64,000 nt of DNA from Lithobates sylvaticus (lineage: Eukaryota; Chordata; Amphibia; Anura; Ranidae): assembly GCA_028564925.1 (NCBI GenBank), contig CM053030.1, positions 272,501,492 through 272,565,491 of the forward strand. Direction: 5' to 3'. The notes under the pieces are model-generated. The model was not told where the DNA came from. It saw only the letters and a list, made by a program, of their open reading frames with translations, and did no database searches. A program made the translations under genes and the position numbers. Shown here one piece after another: positions 31,225 through 41,338 of the stretch (within the stretch, counting starts at the first letter, position 1; each line of letters opens with the position of its first letter).

Positions 31225-31280
31225 CCTTACACCCAACGCGTTTCGGGATAATCATCTATTCCTTCTTCAGGGGTGAAAGG
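31225..31280 (-). ncRNA. Hammerhead ribozyme-like motif, best copy
   Basis: On the minus strand the order is UUUCACCC (31278-31271), CUGAAGA (31270-31264), a stem II of GGAAUAG against AUUAUCC type, GAAA (31244-31241), palindromic CGCG stem III, GUU triplet, and GGGUGUAA (31234-31227). Stem I forms C-G x3, A-U, C-G, one U-U mismatch and two U-A pairs. All invariant core boxes (CUGANGA, GAAA, NUH) are present in the right order. Confidence 0.8.
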
Positions 31281-33228
31281 AAAAAGAAGGGGTTCATCTA
31301 AAGCATAAAGTATAAAGTCAGTAACTTTTAGATGAAATATTTATCAAAATACAGTATATATTGCATTTCAACAGTACTTAGGTGAAATGTTTTTCAATGT
31401 TGCAATCGTTCACATTAAAATCGCATAAACAGCATGTAGTTGGTTTGTCAGTTGGACTCTATCTCAGGGCAGAAAGGGCATCAGAGGGAGTCTATTCACA
31501 TGAATTTGGTACTGGAATCACTAAAACATCATTTCCCATGCCTGATAATCCAAGGCTGGCCTTCCGAACAAACTGGAGCCAGGTAAGGGAACCCCTATAG
31601 GTAAACAAAAAGTGTATACATATGTATATATATATATATACACACATGTATATGCACATATACGTGCATAAATGCATACACATATAGGCAAGTTCAATTT
31701 TTGTCTATAGCACCCAGATAGACATAGAGACAGTGTCAAATAAGTTGGATAATAAAGTACATAAGCAGTGAGGTAAAAATATTAAGGGTACCTGTGAATG
31801 TACAATGTGCTGAGTCAAGCGGAGACCAAGTTCTATATGAAAGCCACCTAGCATTCACTATAAAGCAAATAGGTATGTGTAAATATATAGATATTTCATA
31901 TAAAAAAAGGGGGGGGGGGATATTTGATTATATTAAATGTACAAATAATGCTTAATATCATATAGTGGAACTAGGGATGAGCAATACATAGATTTAGGTA
32001 TCAGTTATAAATATAAGAGCACATATTAGTTTAGTATCCCCCTGCTATGTATACACAAAGCAGGCTTTATTAAAAGTGATTGATTGAATTGGCACAACTC
32101 TATAGATGTAACTCATTGGGAGATACCATACAAAAGAATGTATGTATACAGGCAGATATATAGTGTGGTACTTCAAATGGAGACATGTTGTAATGAAACA
32201 GTCAGGTATTGATAGCCCATAAATGTTATGTAGTACTTAGATATTACTGAGTGAGTCGTAGCTCAGAGATCCTACAGAGATTCAGAGTTTAATATTTGAT
32301 AGATAAATTTGAATCCTCACCTCAGTACACAATAAGACAAGTCCAGCCGCACGTCCCAACATCCATCTACACACTGCTGAATGTGGGAGTGCGCTGGATC
32401 TTAATTTGTATTAGCCAGTTCCCAATCAGCTGTCACAAATAATTGCAAACAGCTGATACATAGGGAACGGCCTGCTGGGATAACTTGTGAAGGCTCCCTG
32501 GAATGGGGGTGAGCGGCGTGGCCCCCACCGCGCATGCGCGAACGCAGGCGCACCCTCATCCCACCGTCACAGAACGCCTCAACCGGCGGACAGCGCATGT
32601 CCGCCGGAGTGGCAAGATGGAGGCTGTGGGCAGAGATGTGAAGTGTCCATCAGCCTCCAAAGCGCCACTCTAGTCAAATCTTTGACCTAGCGGCTTTGTG
32701 TGCCGGGCGGTTCAGAAGAGCAGCCCCGGACACAGGCAGGGAAAGAAAAACCCTATGTTAGATCAGTTAGAGTGGATAGGGAATTAAAATCCACAGAGTA
32801 TATATATCATTTTGTAGTCCAAAAAGAACAGCAGCTTGTTTACAGGTATGTTCCCCAATGTCTCACAGATATGGTGATCTTAGGCTATGACCAAAGCTTG
32901 TCATGCCAAATGACTAAAATAGGGGAAACATTGACAATGCATAAAGGTGCCAGATAATACCAAAAGAACGAGAGCCCAAAAGACAGCATAATATAATGTA
33001 CAAAAAAGACAATACATAGGTGAATGGAAGTACAGAGGCAACAACTATAAAAAATAAGTCGGACATTGTATAAAATGAGCAGATGATGTATGATAATATA
33101 TGGATGCACATACATGCATACACATGCCTATGCATACATGCACGCAAATCCATCCACATAGTATATGTAGGGGCACATATACAGTAAACAAATTTGCATA
33201 TATTACACTTGTAGTGAGTCATCACATA

Positions 33229-34841
33229 CAGTGGGGATCGAAAGTTTGGGCACCCCAGGTAAAAATGTGTATTAATGTGCATAACGAAGCCAAGGAAAGA
33301 TGGAAAAATCTCCAAATAGCATCAAATTACAGATTAGACATTCTTATAATATGTCAAAAAAAGTTAGATTTTATTTCCATCATTTACACTTTCAAAATGA
33401 CAGAAAACAAAAAAAATTGCGTCTGCAAAAGTTTGGGCACCCTGCAGAGTTAATATCTTGTACTGCCCCCTTTGGCAAGTATCACAGCTTGTAAACGCTT
33501 TTTGCAGCCAGCCAAGAGTCTTTCAATTCTTGTTTGAGGTATCTTTGCCCATTCTTCCTTACAAAAGTCTTCCAGTTCTTTGAGATCTCTGGGCTGTCTG
33601 TCACGCACTGCTCTTTTAAGGTATATCCATAGATTTTCAATAATGTTGAGGTCAGGAGATTGTGAAGGCCATGGCAAAACCTTCAGGTTACGCCTCTTGA
33701 TGTAATCCCCTGTGGATTTTGAGGTGTGTTTAGGATCATTATCCATTTGTAAAAGCCATTCTCTCTTTAACTTCAGCTTTTTCACAGATGGCATCAAGTT
33801 ACCATCCAAAATTTGCTGAAATTTTATTGAATCCATTTTTCCTTATACTCGTGAAATGTTCCCTGTGCCACTGGCTGCAATACAACCCCAAAGCATGATT
33901 GATCCACCCCCATGCTTAACAGTTGGACAGAGATTATTTTCATTAAATTCTATGCCCTTTCTTCTCCAAACGTACCTTTGCTCATTCTGGCCAAAAAGTT
34001 ATATTTTAACCTCATCGGTCCACAGAACTTGTTTCCAAAAATGCCTCAGGCTTGTCTATATGTTCATTTGCAAAGTTCAAACGCTGATTTTTGTGGTGAG
34101 GACATAGAAGAGGTTTTCTTCTGATGACTCTTCCATGAAGACCATATTTGTACAAGTATCTCTTTATAGTGGAATAGTGTACCACAACTCCAGTGTCTGC
34201 CAGATCTTTCTGGAGGGATCATGCAGTCAAACGTGGGTTTTGAATTACTTTTCTCACAATCCTGCGAGCTGTTCTGTCTGATATTTTTCTTGGTCTTCCA
34301 GATCTCGCTTTAACTTCCACTGTTCCTGATGACTGCCATTTCTTAATTACATTCCGAACAGAGGATATTGACATCTGAAAACGCTTTGCTATCTTCTTAT
34401 AGCCTTCTCCAGCTTTGTGAGCATCAACTATTTTCAGTTTCAGTTTTCTAGACAACTGCTTAGAAGAACCCATGGTGCTGATTGTTGGGGCAAGGTCAGA
34501 TGAGTCTGGCCATTTAAAAACTTTGAGATTGACATCACCTGGTCTTCCCAGACGATGATTGAGAACAATCCATGACACTGGCAGGTCTCAGCTTTGCAAA
34601 GGGGGCAGTGCATACTATAAATTCTGCAGGGTGTCCAAACTTTTGCAGACGCCATTTTTTTGTTTTCTGTAATTTTGAAAGTGTAAATGATGGAAATAAA
34701 ATCTAACTTTTTTTGACATATTATAAGAATGTCTAATCTGTAATTTGATGCCATTTGGAGATTTTTCCACCTTTCCTTGGCTTCGTTATGCACATTAATA
34801 CACATTTTTACCTGGGGTGCCCAAACTTTCGATCCCCACTG
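33229..34841 (-). mobile_element. Full-length Tc1-like transposon, decayed, IR/DR termini
   Basis: It is flanked by TA (33227-33228 and 34842-34843). Inverted repeats of about 210 bp begin CAGTGGGGATCGAAAG. Each carries an outer AGTTTGGGCACCCCAGG and an inner AAGTTTGGGCACCCTGCAG motif (33427-33447 on the left), the IR/DR arrangement of Sleeping Beauty-like elements. The transposase lies on the minus strand between them. It is inserted in the 4-kb element at 31037-35071. Confidence 0.95.
33450..34473 (-). pseudogene. Tc1-like transposase, near full length, inactivated
   Basis: The start at 34473 gives MGSSKQLSRKLKLKIVDAH, the usual beginning of this family, followed by the paired-like helix-turn-helix (GYKKIAKRFQMSISSVRNVI) and a GRPRK AT-hook-like motif. 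Further on LWTDEVKI, TVKHGGGSIMLWG, LQMDNDPKHTSK and IIENLWIYL show all three catalytic positions (D, D, E), ending KGGSTRY at the family-typical C-terminus. I count a stop after PRLTA, a frame change before VLWTDE, and two further stops (after DEVKI and before GKMDSIKF), so it cannot be active. Length is close to the roughly 340 residues expected. Confidence 0.92.
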
Positions 34842-35744
34842 TAGGCATCTAATTCATTAGCCCTTAAGCATATGTCCATAAAAGCAAACGCGTGCATACA
34901 TACGCACGTGCATGCATGTGCATATGCATACACATACAGATATACAAAAGCATAAACATTTACGGATCACAAACGCCAGAGAAAAAGAGTTGGTATATTA
35001 AAGGGAAATAGAGGATGCTTATTCAAACAGATAGTGTTTATTTATTTCTCCATTCCCCCAGAGGAGAAACCTATAGGCACAATAACATGTGAGTGCATTC
35101 GTCTTTCAATTTTTTAAGATACAAAATAAAGCTTAGAATGTTGCGCAATGATGGCTATTTGTTTTCCATGAGATTTTGAGATTGTTGAAGCATGGATGGA
35201 ACACTGTGATAATTGCTGGCAAACCTGTGTTATACCCTATGGAAGGAAAACAAATCCTAGCATAATATTGAGGCAGTTTTATTACTGCTTTCTGGTGAGT
35301 GCAAACTTTGAAAGGTGGTGGTGAATCACAAATTGATGGTGCATAAAAGCATGATGTTTTGTGCCACAGATGTGGCCTGGTCATTTACAATAGATCAACC
35401 TTTGGATAAGGTATACATTATGAAAAAAATTTCACTTACCGTCTATTTAAACTTCATAGATTCCTTGGAGCTGAAATCCAGACAGAACTAAAAATACAAG
35501 TTAATACAATACATCCTGAATCTGTATTTATGCATTGCTGTCAATCTAGCCTTAGGATCAGCTGATGGGAGGGAAGTGCAGTGATGACCTCATCGATGTC
35601 TGCTGCTGTTTCATTTATGATCAGCAGATTGGAGGCAGGCTGCATTGCTTAACTGCATAGAGGAAAGTAAACCTATTTATGCTATCAAGCCTACATCACA
35701 AAACCAGCTTTAGCATGCCTGTTCATTCTAGTTATGGAGCTTAA

Positions 35745-36158
35745 TGCCCCGTACACACGAGTGGATTTTCCATCAGAAAAAACTTGGAGGGTTTTTCTGA
35801 TGGAATTCCACTCAAGCTTGGCTTGCATACACACGGTCACACAAAAGTTCTCTGAACTTTCGACCGCCAAGAACACGGTGACGTACAACACTACGACAAG
35901 CCGAGAAAATGAAGTTCAATGCTTCCGAGCAAGCGTTAAATTGTTTGAGAATGTGTAGGAATTTTGCGCGTTGGAATTTGTACAGACGATCGGAATTTCC
36001 AATCAGAACTTTTTCCGACCGAAAAATAGAGAACCTGCTCTCATTCTTTTGCTGGCGGAATTCCCCCAGCAAAAGTCTGATGGAGCATACACATGGTCGG
36101 AATTTTCGACCAAAAGCTCTCATCAGACTTTTGCTGGGGGACTTTTGCGTATGGGGCA
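35745..36158. mobile_element. Harbinger-like MITE, GTACACAC-type, 414 bp
   Basis: Left TGCCCCGTACACACGAG and right GCGTATGGGGCA are flanked by exact TAA (35742-35744 and 36159-36161). The interior alternates TCCGACC and GGTCGGA-type blocks. It belongs with the copies at 656, 6077 and 6896. Confidence 0.88.
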
Positions 36159-36494
36159 TAATACAATAAATAGAACTTTATTATTCAGAAATTGAAAGCC
36201 TTTGACAAACTGCATTTTCTTAAATAATTATAATTCATAGAATAATTACAAGTTATCACTAAATAAATGGAAACCTTTCATGAAGGAATCAGAGTCTGGT
36301 AGCTAATGGGAACACCTGGTACTTTTAACAGAAATCTGTTAAATGGAAACATTCAATTGCTTTTAGTTTTTTGGCAGCCTGTGCAATAAGCAAATGCAGA
36401 AACTAACATAATGTTTCTTTGTATTAGATATGGTAAATAGGCATCCTAGGGTTGGTGGTACTGTAGTAAAATAAAGGCAAACTTAAGAAAAAAA

Positions 36495-36773
36495 TAATTG
36501 GATTGCGTATAACCCCTGTCAAGTTTTTTGCCATCTGTGTCCAATGAGGGAGATTTCCATTTAGTTCCTGTCCCATACCCAAAACAGGAAGTTAGAGGAA
36601 ATCTCTGGGTGTCACCAGGGTCTCCAAAATTAGTGTCCCGATTGGAAGTTCTCCCCTCTTTTACTGTACTGGGGACAACCCAAAATTTTGGACTGTCCCG
36701 ATTGGAAGTTATCCCCTCTTTTACTGTACTGGGGACAACCCAAAATTTTGGATTTTCTAAACCATTCATTTTT
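36495..36773 (+). repeat. Dispersed repeat with 60-bp tandem duplication
   Basis: Related in inverse to 25795-25990. Two adjacent 60-bp units (36635-36694 and 36695-36754) starting GTCCCGATTGGAAGTT differ at only a few positions. It abuts the LTR-type fossil on the right. Confidence 0.75.
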
Positions 36774-38560
36774 ACAGTTGACAGATGACTCACACCTAGC
36801 CTAATTAGCATGAGCTAATTATCTTAATCAACACTGGGCTCCATCATTCAATTGCAGGGTTAATTAGCACACACAACAATAGGTGACACACTTCTACAAG
36901 CCAGACTCCCTAACGAGGGCACAGACAACAATAAAATACACATACAGATTCTATGTGTATTGGGGGCCAGCATGGACCTGAATCCAAGTATCCCCAGCTC
37001 AGGGGTCCCAGGCCTGCAGCTCAAAGAGCACTGTTCCCCCAAATGGCAGGGTCCATAATCCCAAGGCAACAGGCTCGCACTCAGTCCCCTCCAACAGCCT
37101 GTGTCCCAGCCAGGTCCGTCACATTTCTCCCCTTTCGGCAGGAGACTAACACAGGAGGAGACCCCAGACGGGTTGACTCCGAAGTTAGTCAGTGGTTCCA
37201 GTCCTCTAATGCCTGTACCCACACAGTACCCCAAACAAATTGTTCCAAACAGAGCACGACTCACCCAGCCAACTTCTGCCTCTCTCATAGAACATATCCG
37301 CCGCTGGGGAGAAGACAGGGTGACTGGGCTCACTCCATCCTGCTGTTGGGGATCTGGGCCGACCGCCCAGCATCCCTGGGTTATACTGGTGGAGACTGCA
37401 TTCCCATCCACCTTTACAGGGAATCTGTCCTGTTTTAGTTGCGGGCAGAGGCCAGCAGCGCTCTGTTCCGTTGCCAGCAGTACAGGTGGGTGTAGGAGCT
37501 TCCCTACATCATCTCCTCCAGCTAACTGTTGGGGAGAGAGGCCGACTGCCCCAGCTCCCTGGAACTCCGCAGCTGTTGCTGGTGCTGGACAGAGGTGGGT
37601 AGCACTCTGTTACTATGCCACATCACCGACTCTTCAGCCAGGATTTCAGAGCTGTCTGCTGGTATTTCCTCATAGTCCCAGGCAAAGGGAGCCCCACCCT
37701 GCTGCTGAGCAGAGTCTAGCAGCTGTATGTAGGCGATCTCCAGCTCCCATTCCTGAGCGGCCAGGAACTCCAAATCTTCCTGTGCCCAGAGCACTTCCGA
37801 GACGTTCAATCTTTGCTCTCTGTGCTCCATTATTTCCTCCAAACGCCACTCCAGATCACTCCCAAAGTCGGGGTCCTCGGACAGCCTCCAGTACAACAAT
37901 CCCAGGCCATTATAATCAAAGCCTTCCGTGGGCCTGTCATCCGCTGTCCACGGGCACACTTGGGCTACATACCACCGGAGGGCTCTGTAGCTCTCGTCCA
38001 AACGCATTTCTGCCCGGATCAGCCTGCTTAACTCAGCTGTCCACTCCTGCTTCGGTTGTTCCCCCAATAACAGCAATCTTACTTCATACTGCGACCAGTA
38101 CCTTACATGGATGGAGGGGAGAACTTTTCCCTGGTGTCGCTGCTCACAGGCTAGCGCTTCTTTCCAGAGTTGTAGGCGAACAGAATCATACCATCCCAGC
38201 AGGACCTGCACCGATACTGGTCCTCTGTGCTGTATCCGCATCTCTCGCAACCTCCTTCCGAATTCCTCTTCCATGATGACGTATCTGTACCTCTGCTATC
38301 CGGGCCTTGGATCCAGGTGATGGTTTGGATGTGTTCACGACAAGGAAGCACGATCCCACCGCTGCCAGCCAATTGTGACGGACCTCGTACCCAAGATGTC
38401 CGCCGTAACTGCTTCCTCTGTCCGGTACCACACAATCCAAGACCCCCTTAGCTTACCCAGTCACCAGACAACACCAGTGTAGGCTACATCAGGAATTAAT
38501 CTTTATTTGACATGTCACACTTATATATACAGTTGACAGATGACTCACACCTATCCAGTC
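36774..38560 (-). mobile_element. Non-autonomous LTR retroelement fossil
   Basis: On the minus strand the order is a partial 5' LTR (38560-38374, ending GTCCGTCACA), a primer-site-like TTGGCTGGCAGCGGTGG (38373-38357), a 1.25-kb interior with one open frame, a polypurine tract CCGAAAGGGGAGAAA (37138-37124), and a partial 3' LTR (37123-36774, starting TGTGACGGACC). Both LTR remnants share 'agttgacagatgactcacac'. Both LTRs are incomplete, so the element as a whole is broken. No protease, reverse transcriptase or integrase is present. The family is unresolved (Gypsy/ERV kin). Confidence 0.7.
37522..38274 (-). CDS. Uncharacterised 250-aa ORF of LTR-type fossil
   Basis: An ATG 100 bp downstream of the primer-site-like sequence opens a 250-codon frame that looks whole. 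The product begins MEEEFGRRLREMRIQHRG and is acidic and rich in Trp, Glu, Leu and Arg. It is predicted mostly helical, with segments such as WYDSVRLQLWKEAL, YRALRWYVAQVCPWT and WRLEEIMEHREQRLNVSEV. No zinc knuckle, protease or polymerase motif and no signal peptide or membrane segment are visible. Its position, where gag would lie, suggests a gag-like or accessory protein of a non-autonomous LTR family, but I do not recognise it with certainty. It is not evidence of a host gene. The 391-codon plus-strand frame over the same DNA is a shadow. Confidence 0.55.
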   Translation of the reverse strand: MEEEFGRRLREMRIQHRGPVSVQVLLGWYDSVRLQLWKEALACEQRHQGKVLPSIHVRYWSQYEVRLLLLGEQPKQEWTAELSRLIRAEMRLDESYRALRWYVAQVCPWTADDRPTEGFDYNGLGLLYWRLSEDPDFGSDLEWRLEEIMEHREQRLNVSEVLWAQEDLEFLAAQEWELEIAYIQLLDSAQQQGGAPFAWDYEEIPADSSEILAEESVMWHSNRVLPTSVQHQQQLRSSRELGQSASLPNS

Positions 38561-38836
38561 CAAAACAAAATCATTTTTTTTTAAGTTAGTTATACATTAA
38601 TACTCTTCTCTTATAGCCAAAAACCTAGATTTTCTATTTTAAAGCTACCCACCATCCCTGTTTTAATGAAAATCTAGATTTCAACTCCTTTTTTTCAGGA
38701 TATAAGAATTTATATTATTTGTGCTTATTTATGTTATCTTAATAAGCATGATTGAAGCTATCACTGTTTATTTTTTTGTTAACTTTGTATATTGGATACG
38801 TAATATATCATCTTTGCAACTTGGATATCTTGGATA

Positions 38837-39010
38837 TCTAGTGGTTAGCACTCTCGCCTAGCAGTAAAAAGGGTCGCTGGTTCGAATCCCAACCATGACA
38901 CTACCTGCCTGGAGTTTGCATGTTCTCCCTGTGCCTGCGTGGGTTTCCTCCGGGTACTCCGGTTTTCTCCCACACTCCAAAGACATGGCTCTATACAAGT
39001 ACCTTAAATA
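38837..39010 (+). mobile_element. tRNA-derived SINE
   Basis: The head contains a box A-like TGGTTAGCACTC (38842-38853) and box B GGTTCGAATCCC (38879-38890), the internal RNA polymerase III promoter. The body follows with the conserved 'gcatgttctccctgtg' and 'gtgggtttcctccgg' strings known from fish and amphibian V-SINE/L2-tailed repeats. The 3' end runs into AATAATAATAAT at about 39008. It is not a functional tRNA gene because the cloverleaf arms do not form. Confidence 0.8.
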
Positions 39011-39241
39011 ATAATAATATTTTAGTTTGTTACATCTTCACTTGCAAATAAACAGTGACTCTGTATTCTTTTATGCCACTGTTTATTTTCTCCTTTCTTG
39101 TTATATCTTCAACCTGTTTCCTTTCATATTTGCCCAGACTCCGAATACCTTCATAAATATTACACAGCCTCTTAACCCATCCAAAATGTTTACTGTGCAA
39201 AACATCCATACAGTCAGAATGAAAATTTGCTGTATTTTCTC

Positions 39242-39475
39242 TAAGGCTGGGTTCACTTCACACTTAAAAATGGATGCGGCCTTGTTTTCCTTTTTCAGGG
39301 ACGAATCAGGCCAGAATTTTTGCCTGAATTCAGACCTGAAATGGAGCCAAAGACACACAGAACCCCTATGCAATTCGCTCCGCAGCCGCATTGAGAGCCG
39401 GTCACAATCTCCTGTCATGCAAATTGGATGCAGGGAAACCCACATCCAATTCACACTAGTGTGAACCTAGCCTTA
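39242..39475. mobile_element. GGTTCAC-type MITE, 234 bp
   Basis: Left TAAGGCTGGGTTCAC and right GTGAACCTAGCCTTA are inverted. The interior carries GAATTCAGACCTGAA-type palindromes. The TAA/TTA ends may be part of the TIR or a worn target duplication. Confidence 0.75.
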
Positions 39476-40532
39476 TACGATTAGTTCAAACATTTTTAAA
39501 GCCTGTAAACCAAATAACCTTAGATAGCCAGCACAGTTTGGAATGTGTGTACAGTATGTGAAAAATTTACTCACCGACACAGTCTTTTCCTTTGCAGTAT
39601 CTTTACAGTTCCATACCTTACTAAAATTCAGCCAACTGTTTTACTTGCTATGTTCTGATATGGGTTCTTGTAGATTAACCATATGATCAGTAGGGAGATT
39701 CTCTTAATTTCATGTCTGGTTGCCAGGACAGAAAGCTAGGGGAAGCCCCAGGCCCTTCCCACTCTATACAGAATTAAACTATAACATTTTGTTTTTTCCC
39801 CATATTTTAACAGTAGGCTGCACACTTGCTAGCCTCATGAGGATACCAGCCCATATACCTAGTTAGCTGAAGGCCAAATATTTTTAAGAGTTGTTTTTTC
39901 CAGTAAAAAAAAAAATGTTACAATGTATCCTGTTGGTGCTGAAACTTTGAAGAAAAAAAATCAGTGTCAGCACCACGGAGAGCTCCTGCTGGCAAATTTG
40001 CTGTTCAGTGAAAAACCGTTAAGAGTCTGCTGTAAATGTGACCTTTATCAGTAAATATTTTGATCAACATAAGAAATCTGTTGCATTTGGAGGAAATTGG
40101 TATTTCCTCTAATGTTGGATATACTTCTCTTTATGTCTTGTTGTGTGTCTGGTGACACGGTCAGCAATAAAAACCTGACAAAAATGTCAGGTAAAAAAAA
40201 GAAGTTTTGCTTGAGTTAATTTTTACAAATTTAGACAAATAGAAACATGTCTCAGAAAGGCAAAGGCCACACAATATTTAGAAAAAATGAAAACGAAAGG
40301 GCGAAAATGTAAGTGGGGTAGAAAGGGTATGAAACTGCATTGGGGAGAGAGAGTAAAAATCTTGACTGCATTTTGATTGTCTATTTTCATCAGAGTTCAC
40401 ATTTGCTGATCTACCCTTCAGCTGCGATTACTTTAAGAACAGTCACTATAGGTTCCCAGACTGAAAATTTGTGACAAATGTAGATCCTATATGACTTTCA
40501 AACAGCTAAGTAGGCAGTGTAGCAGACGTGTC
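39476..40532. other. Unannotated unique sequence
   Basis: AT-rich, no repeat ends and no supported frame. Probably intronic or intergenic. Confidence 0.4.
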
Positions 40533-40547
40533 TTGGAGAATAATAGA

Positions 40548-41323
40548 ACAAACATATTACAGCGCACACATAGATCGGGAGATCCTGCTTCTCTGAACCA
40601 AGGGAGCTATACTCCTCTATATGGGAGAACATGAGGTCTCCACCCATGATACAGGTGGTCACTAATTGAGGTACTTACTGAGTGGGGTGCTCCACCCAAA
40701 AGGATTTGGTCAAAATCCATACAATAGACAAAAGAGATATTTGGGGGGCACACCCTAAAAAATGCATAAAGATGGTGCTGCCATAAGACCATACAACAGA
40801 ACAACCATATTACAGCGCACACATGCAAAACTGACATTTACCTCCAGCAAGGCTATTTAAAAGCACCTAGACAGACATTTTCAAAAAACATTATCAAAAA
40901 ATATGGGATTTGGTCACACCATATTGCTATATGGTGCTTAAGCCCACTTACTGCGACAAAGTACCCCATGATTAGTGGGTCCTACACTATCCATAGATCG
41001 GGAGATCCTGCTTCTCTGAACCAAGGGAGCTATACTCCTCTATATGGGAGAACATGATTTGGTCAAAATCCATACAATAGACAAAAGAGATATTTGGGGG
41101 GCACACCCTAAAAAATGCATAAAGATGGTGCTGCCATACAACAGAACAAACATATTACAGCGCACACATGCAAAACTGACATTTACCTCCAGCAAGGCTA
41201 TTTAAAAGCACCTAGACAGACATTTTCAAAAAACATTATCAAAAAATATGGGGATTTGGTCACACCATATTGCTATATGGTGCTTAAGCCCACTTACTGC
41301 GACAAAGTACCCCATATATTTCT
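40548..41323. mobile_element. Insertion with exact 15-bp target duplication
   Basis: TTGGAGAATAATAGA flanks it on both sides (40533-40547 and 41324-41338). It has no poly-A tail and no terminal inverted repeats. Internally it is two near-identical halves: about 40572-40970 and 40993-41315 share 'agatcgggagatcctgcttc', 'agacaaaagagatatttggg' and 'gacagacattttcaaaaaac'. The first half carries about 60 extra bases (near 40631-40700). The 'attacagcgcacacatgc' motif opens the unit. No protein frame. Confidence 0.8.
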
Positions 41324-41338
41324 TTGGAGAATAATAGA

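Larger units (their letters stand above)
31037..35071 (-). mobile_element. 4-kb insertion with 13-bp target duplication
   Basis: It is flanked by identical TATAGGCACAATA (31024-31036 and 35072-35084) inside the arm of a foldback element. It contains a good hammerhead-like motif on the minus strand at 31225-31280, preceded on the plus strand by an A-rich tract. AT-rich non-coding DNA, CA/TA/GCATA microsatellite-like stretches (31615-31690, 33095-33150, 34875-34960) and a later Tc1 insertion (33229-34841) make up the rest. No reverse transcriptase or transposase of its own is seen. The long duplication without poly-A fits a Penelope-like/retrozyme-type non-autonomous retroelement, an inference. 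Confidence 0.6.
29693..35362. mobile_element. Foldback element split by a 4-kb insertion
   Basis: The left arm 29693-30235 is matched in inverse by 30770-31036 plus 35085-35362. For example 'gcctataagacaggcac' near 29977 is inverted near 31016, and 'caaaataaagcttagaatgt' near 35120 is inverted near 29920. The right arm is interrupted at TATAGGCACAATA, present at both 31024-31036 and 35072-35084. Each arm carries a hammerhead-like motif. The central loop (30240-30770) holds a TTTTA-rich tract. No protein frame. Confidence 0.8.

Noticed and set aside
31970-31985. hAT terminus CTAGGGATGAGC
   Set aside because: It resembles the end of the snapback hAT, but no partner end, duplication or subterminal homology follows.
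37101-38276. 391-codon plus-strand open frame
   Set aside because: It overlaps, in antisense, the LTR-type fossil's 250-codon frame and crosses the fossil's polypurine tract and primer-side sequence; its Ser/Pro-rich, low-information product looks like a shadow.
38837-38910. Possible tRNA gene
   Set aside because: Box A and box B are present, but the acceptor and anticodon arms do not pair and the sequence continues into a SINE body.
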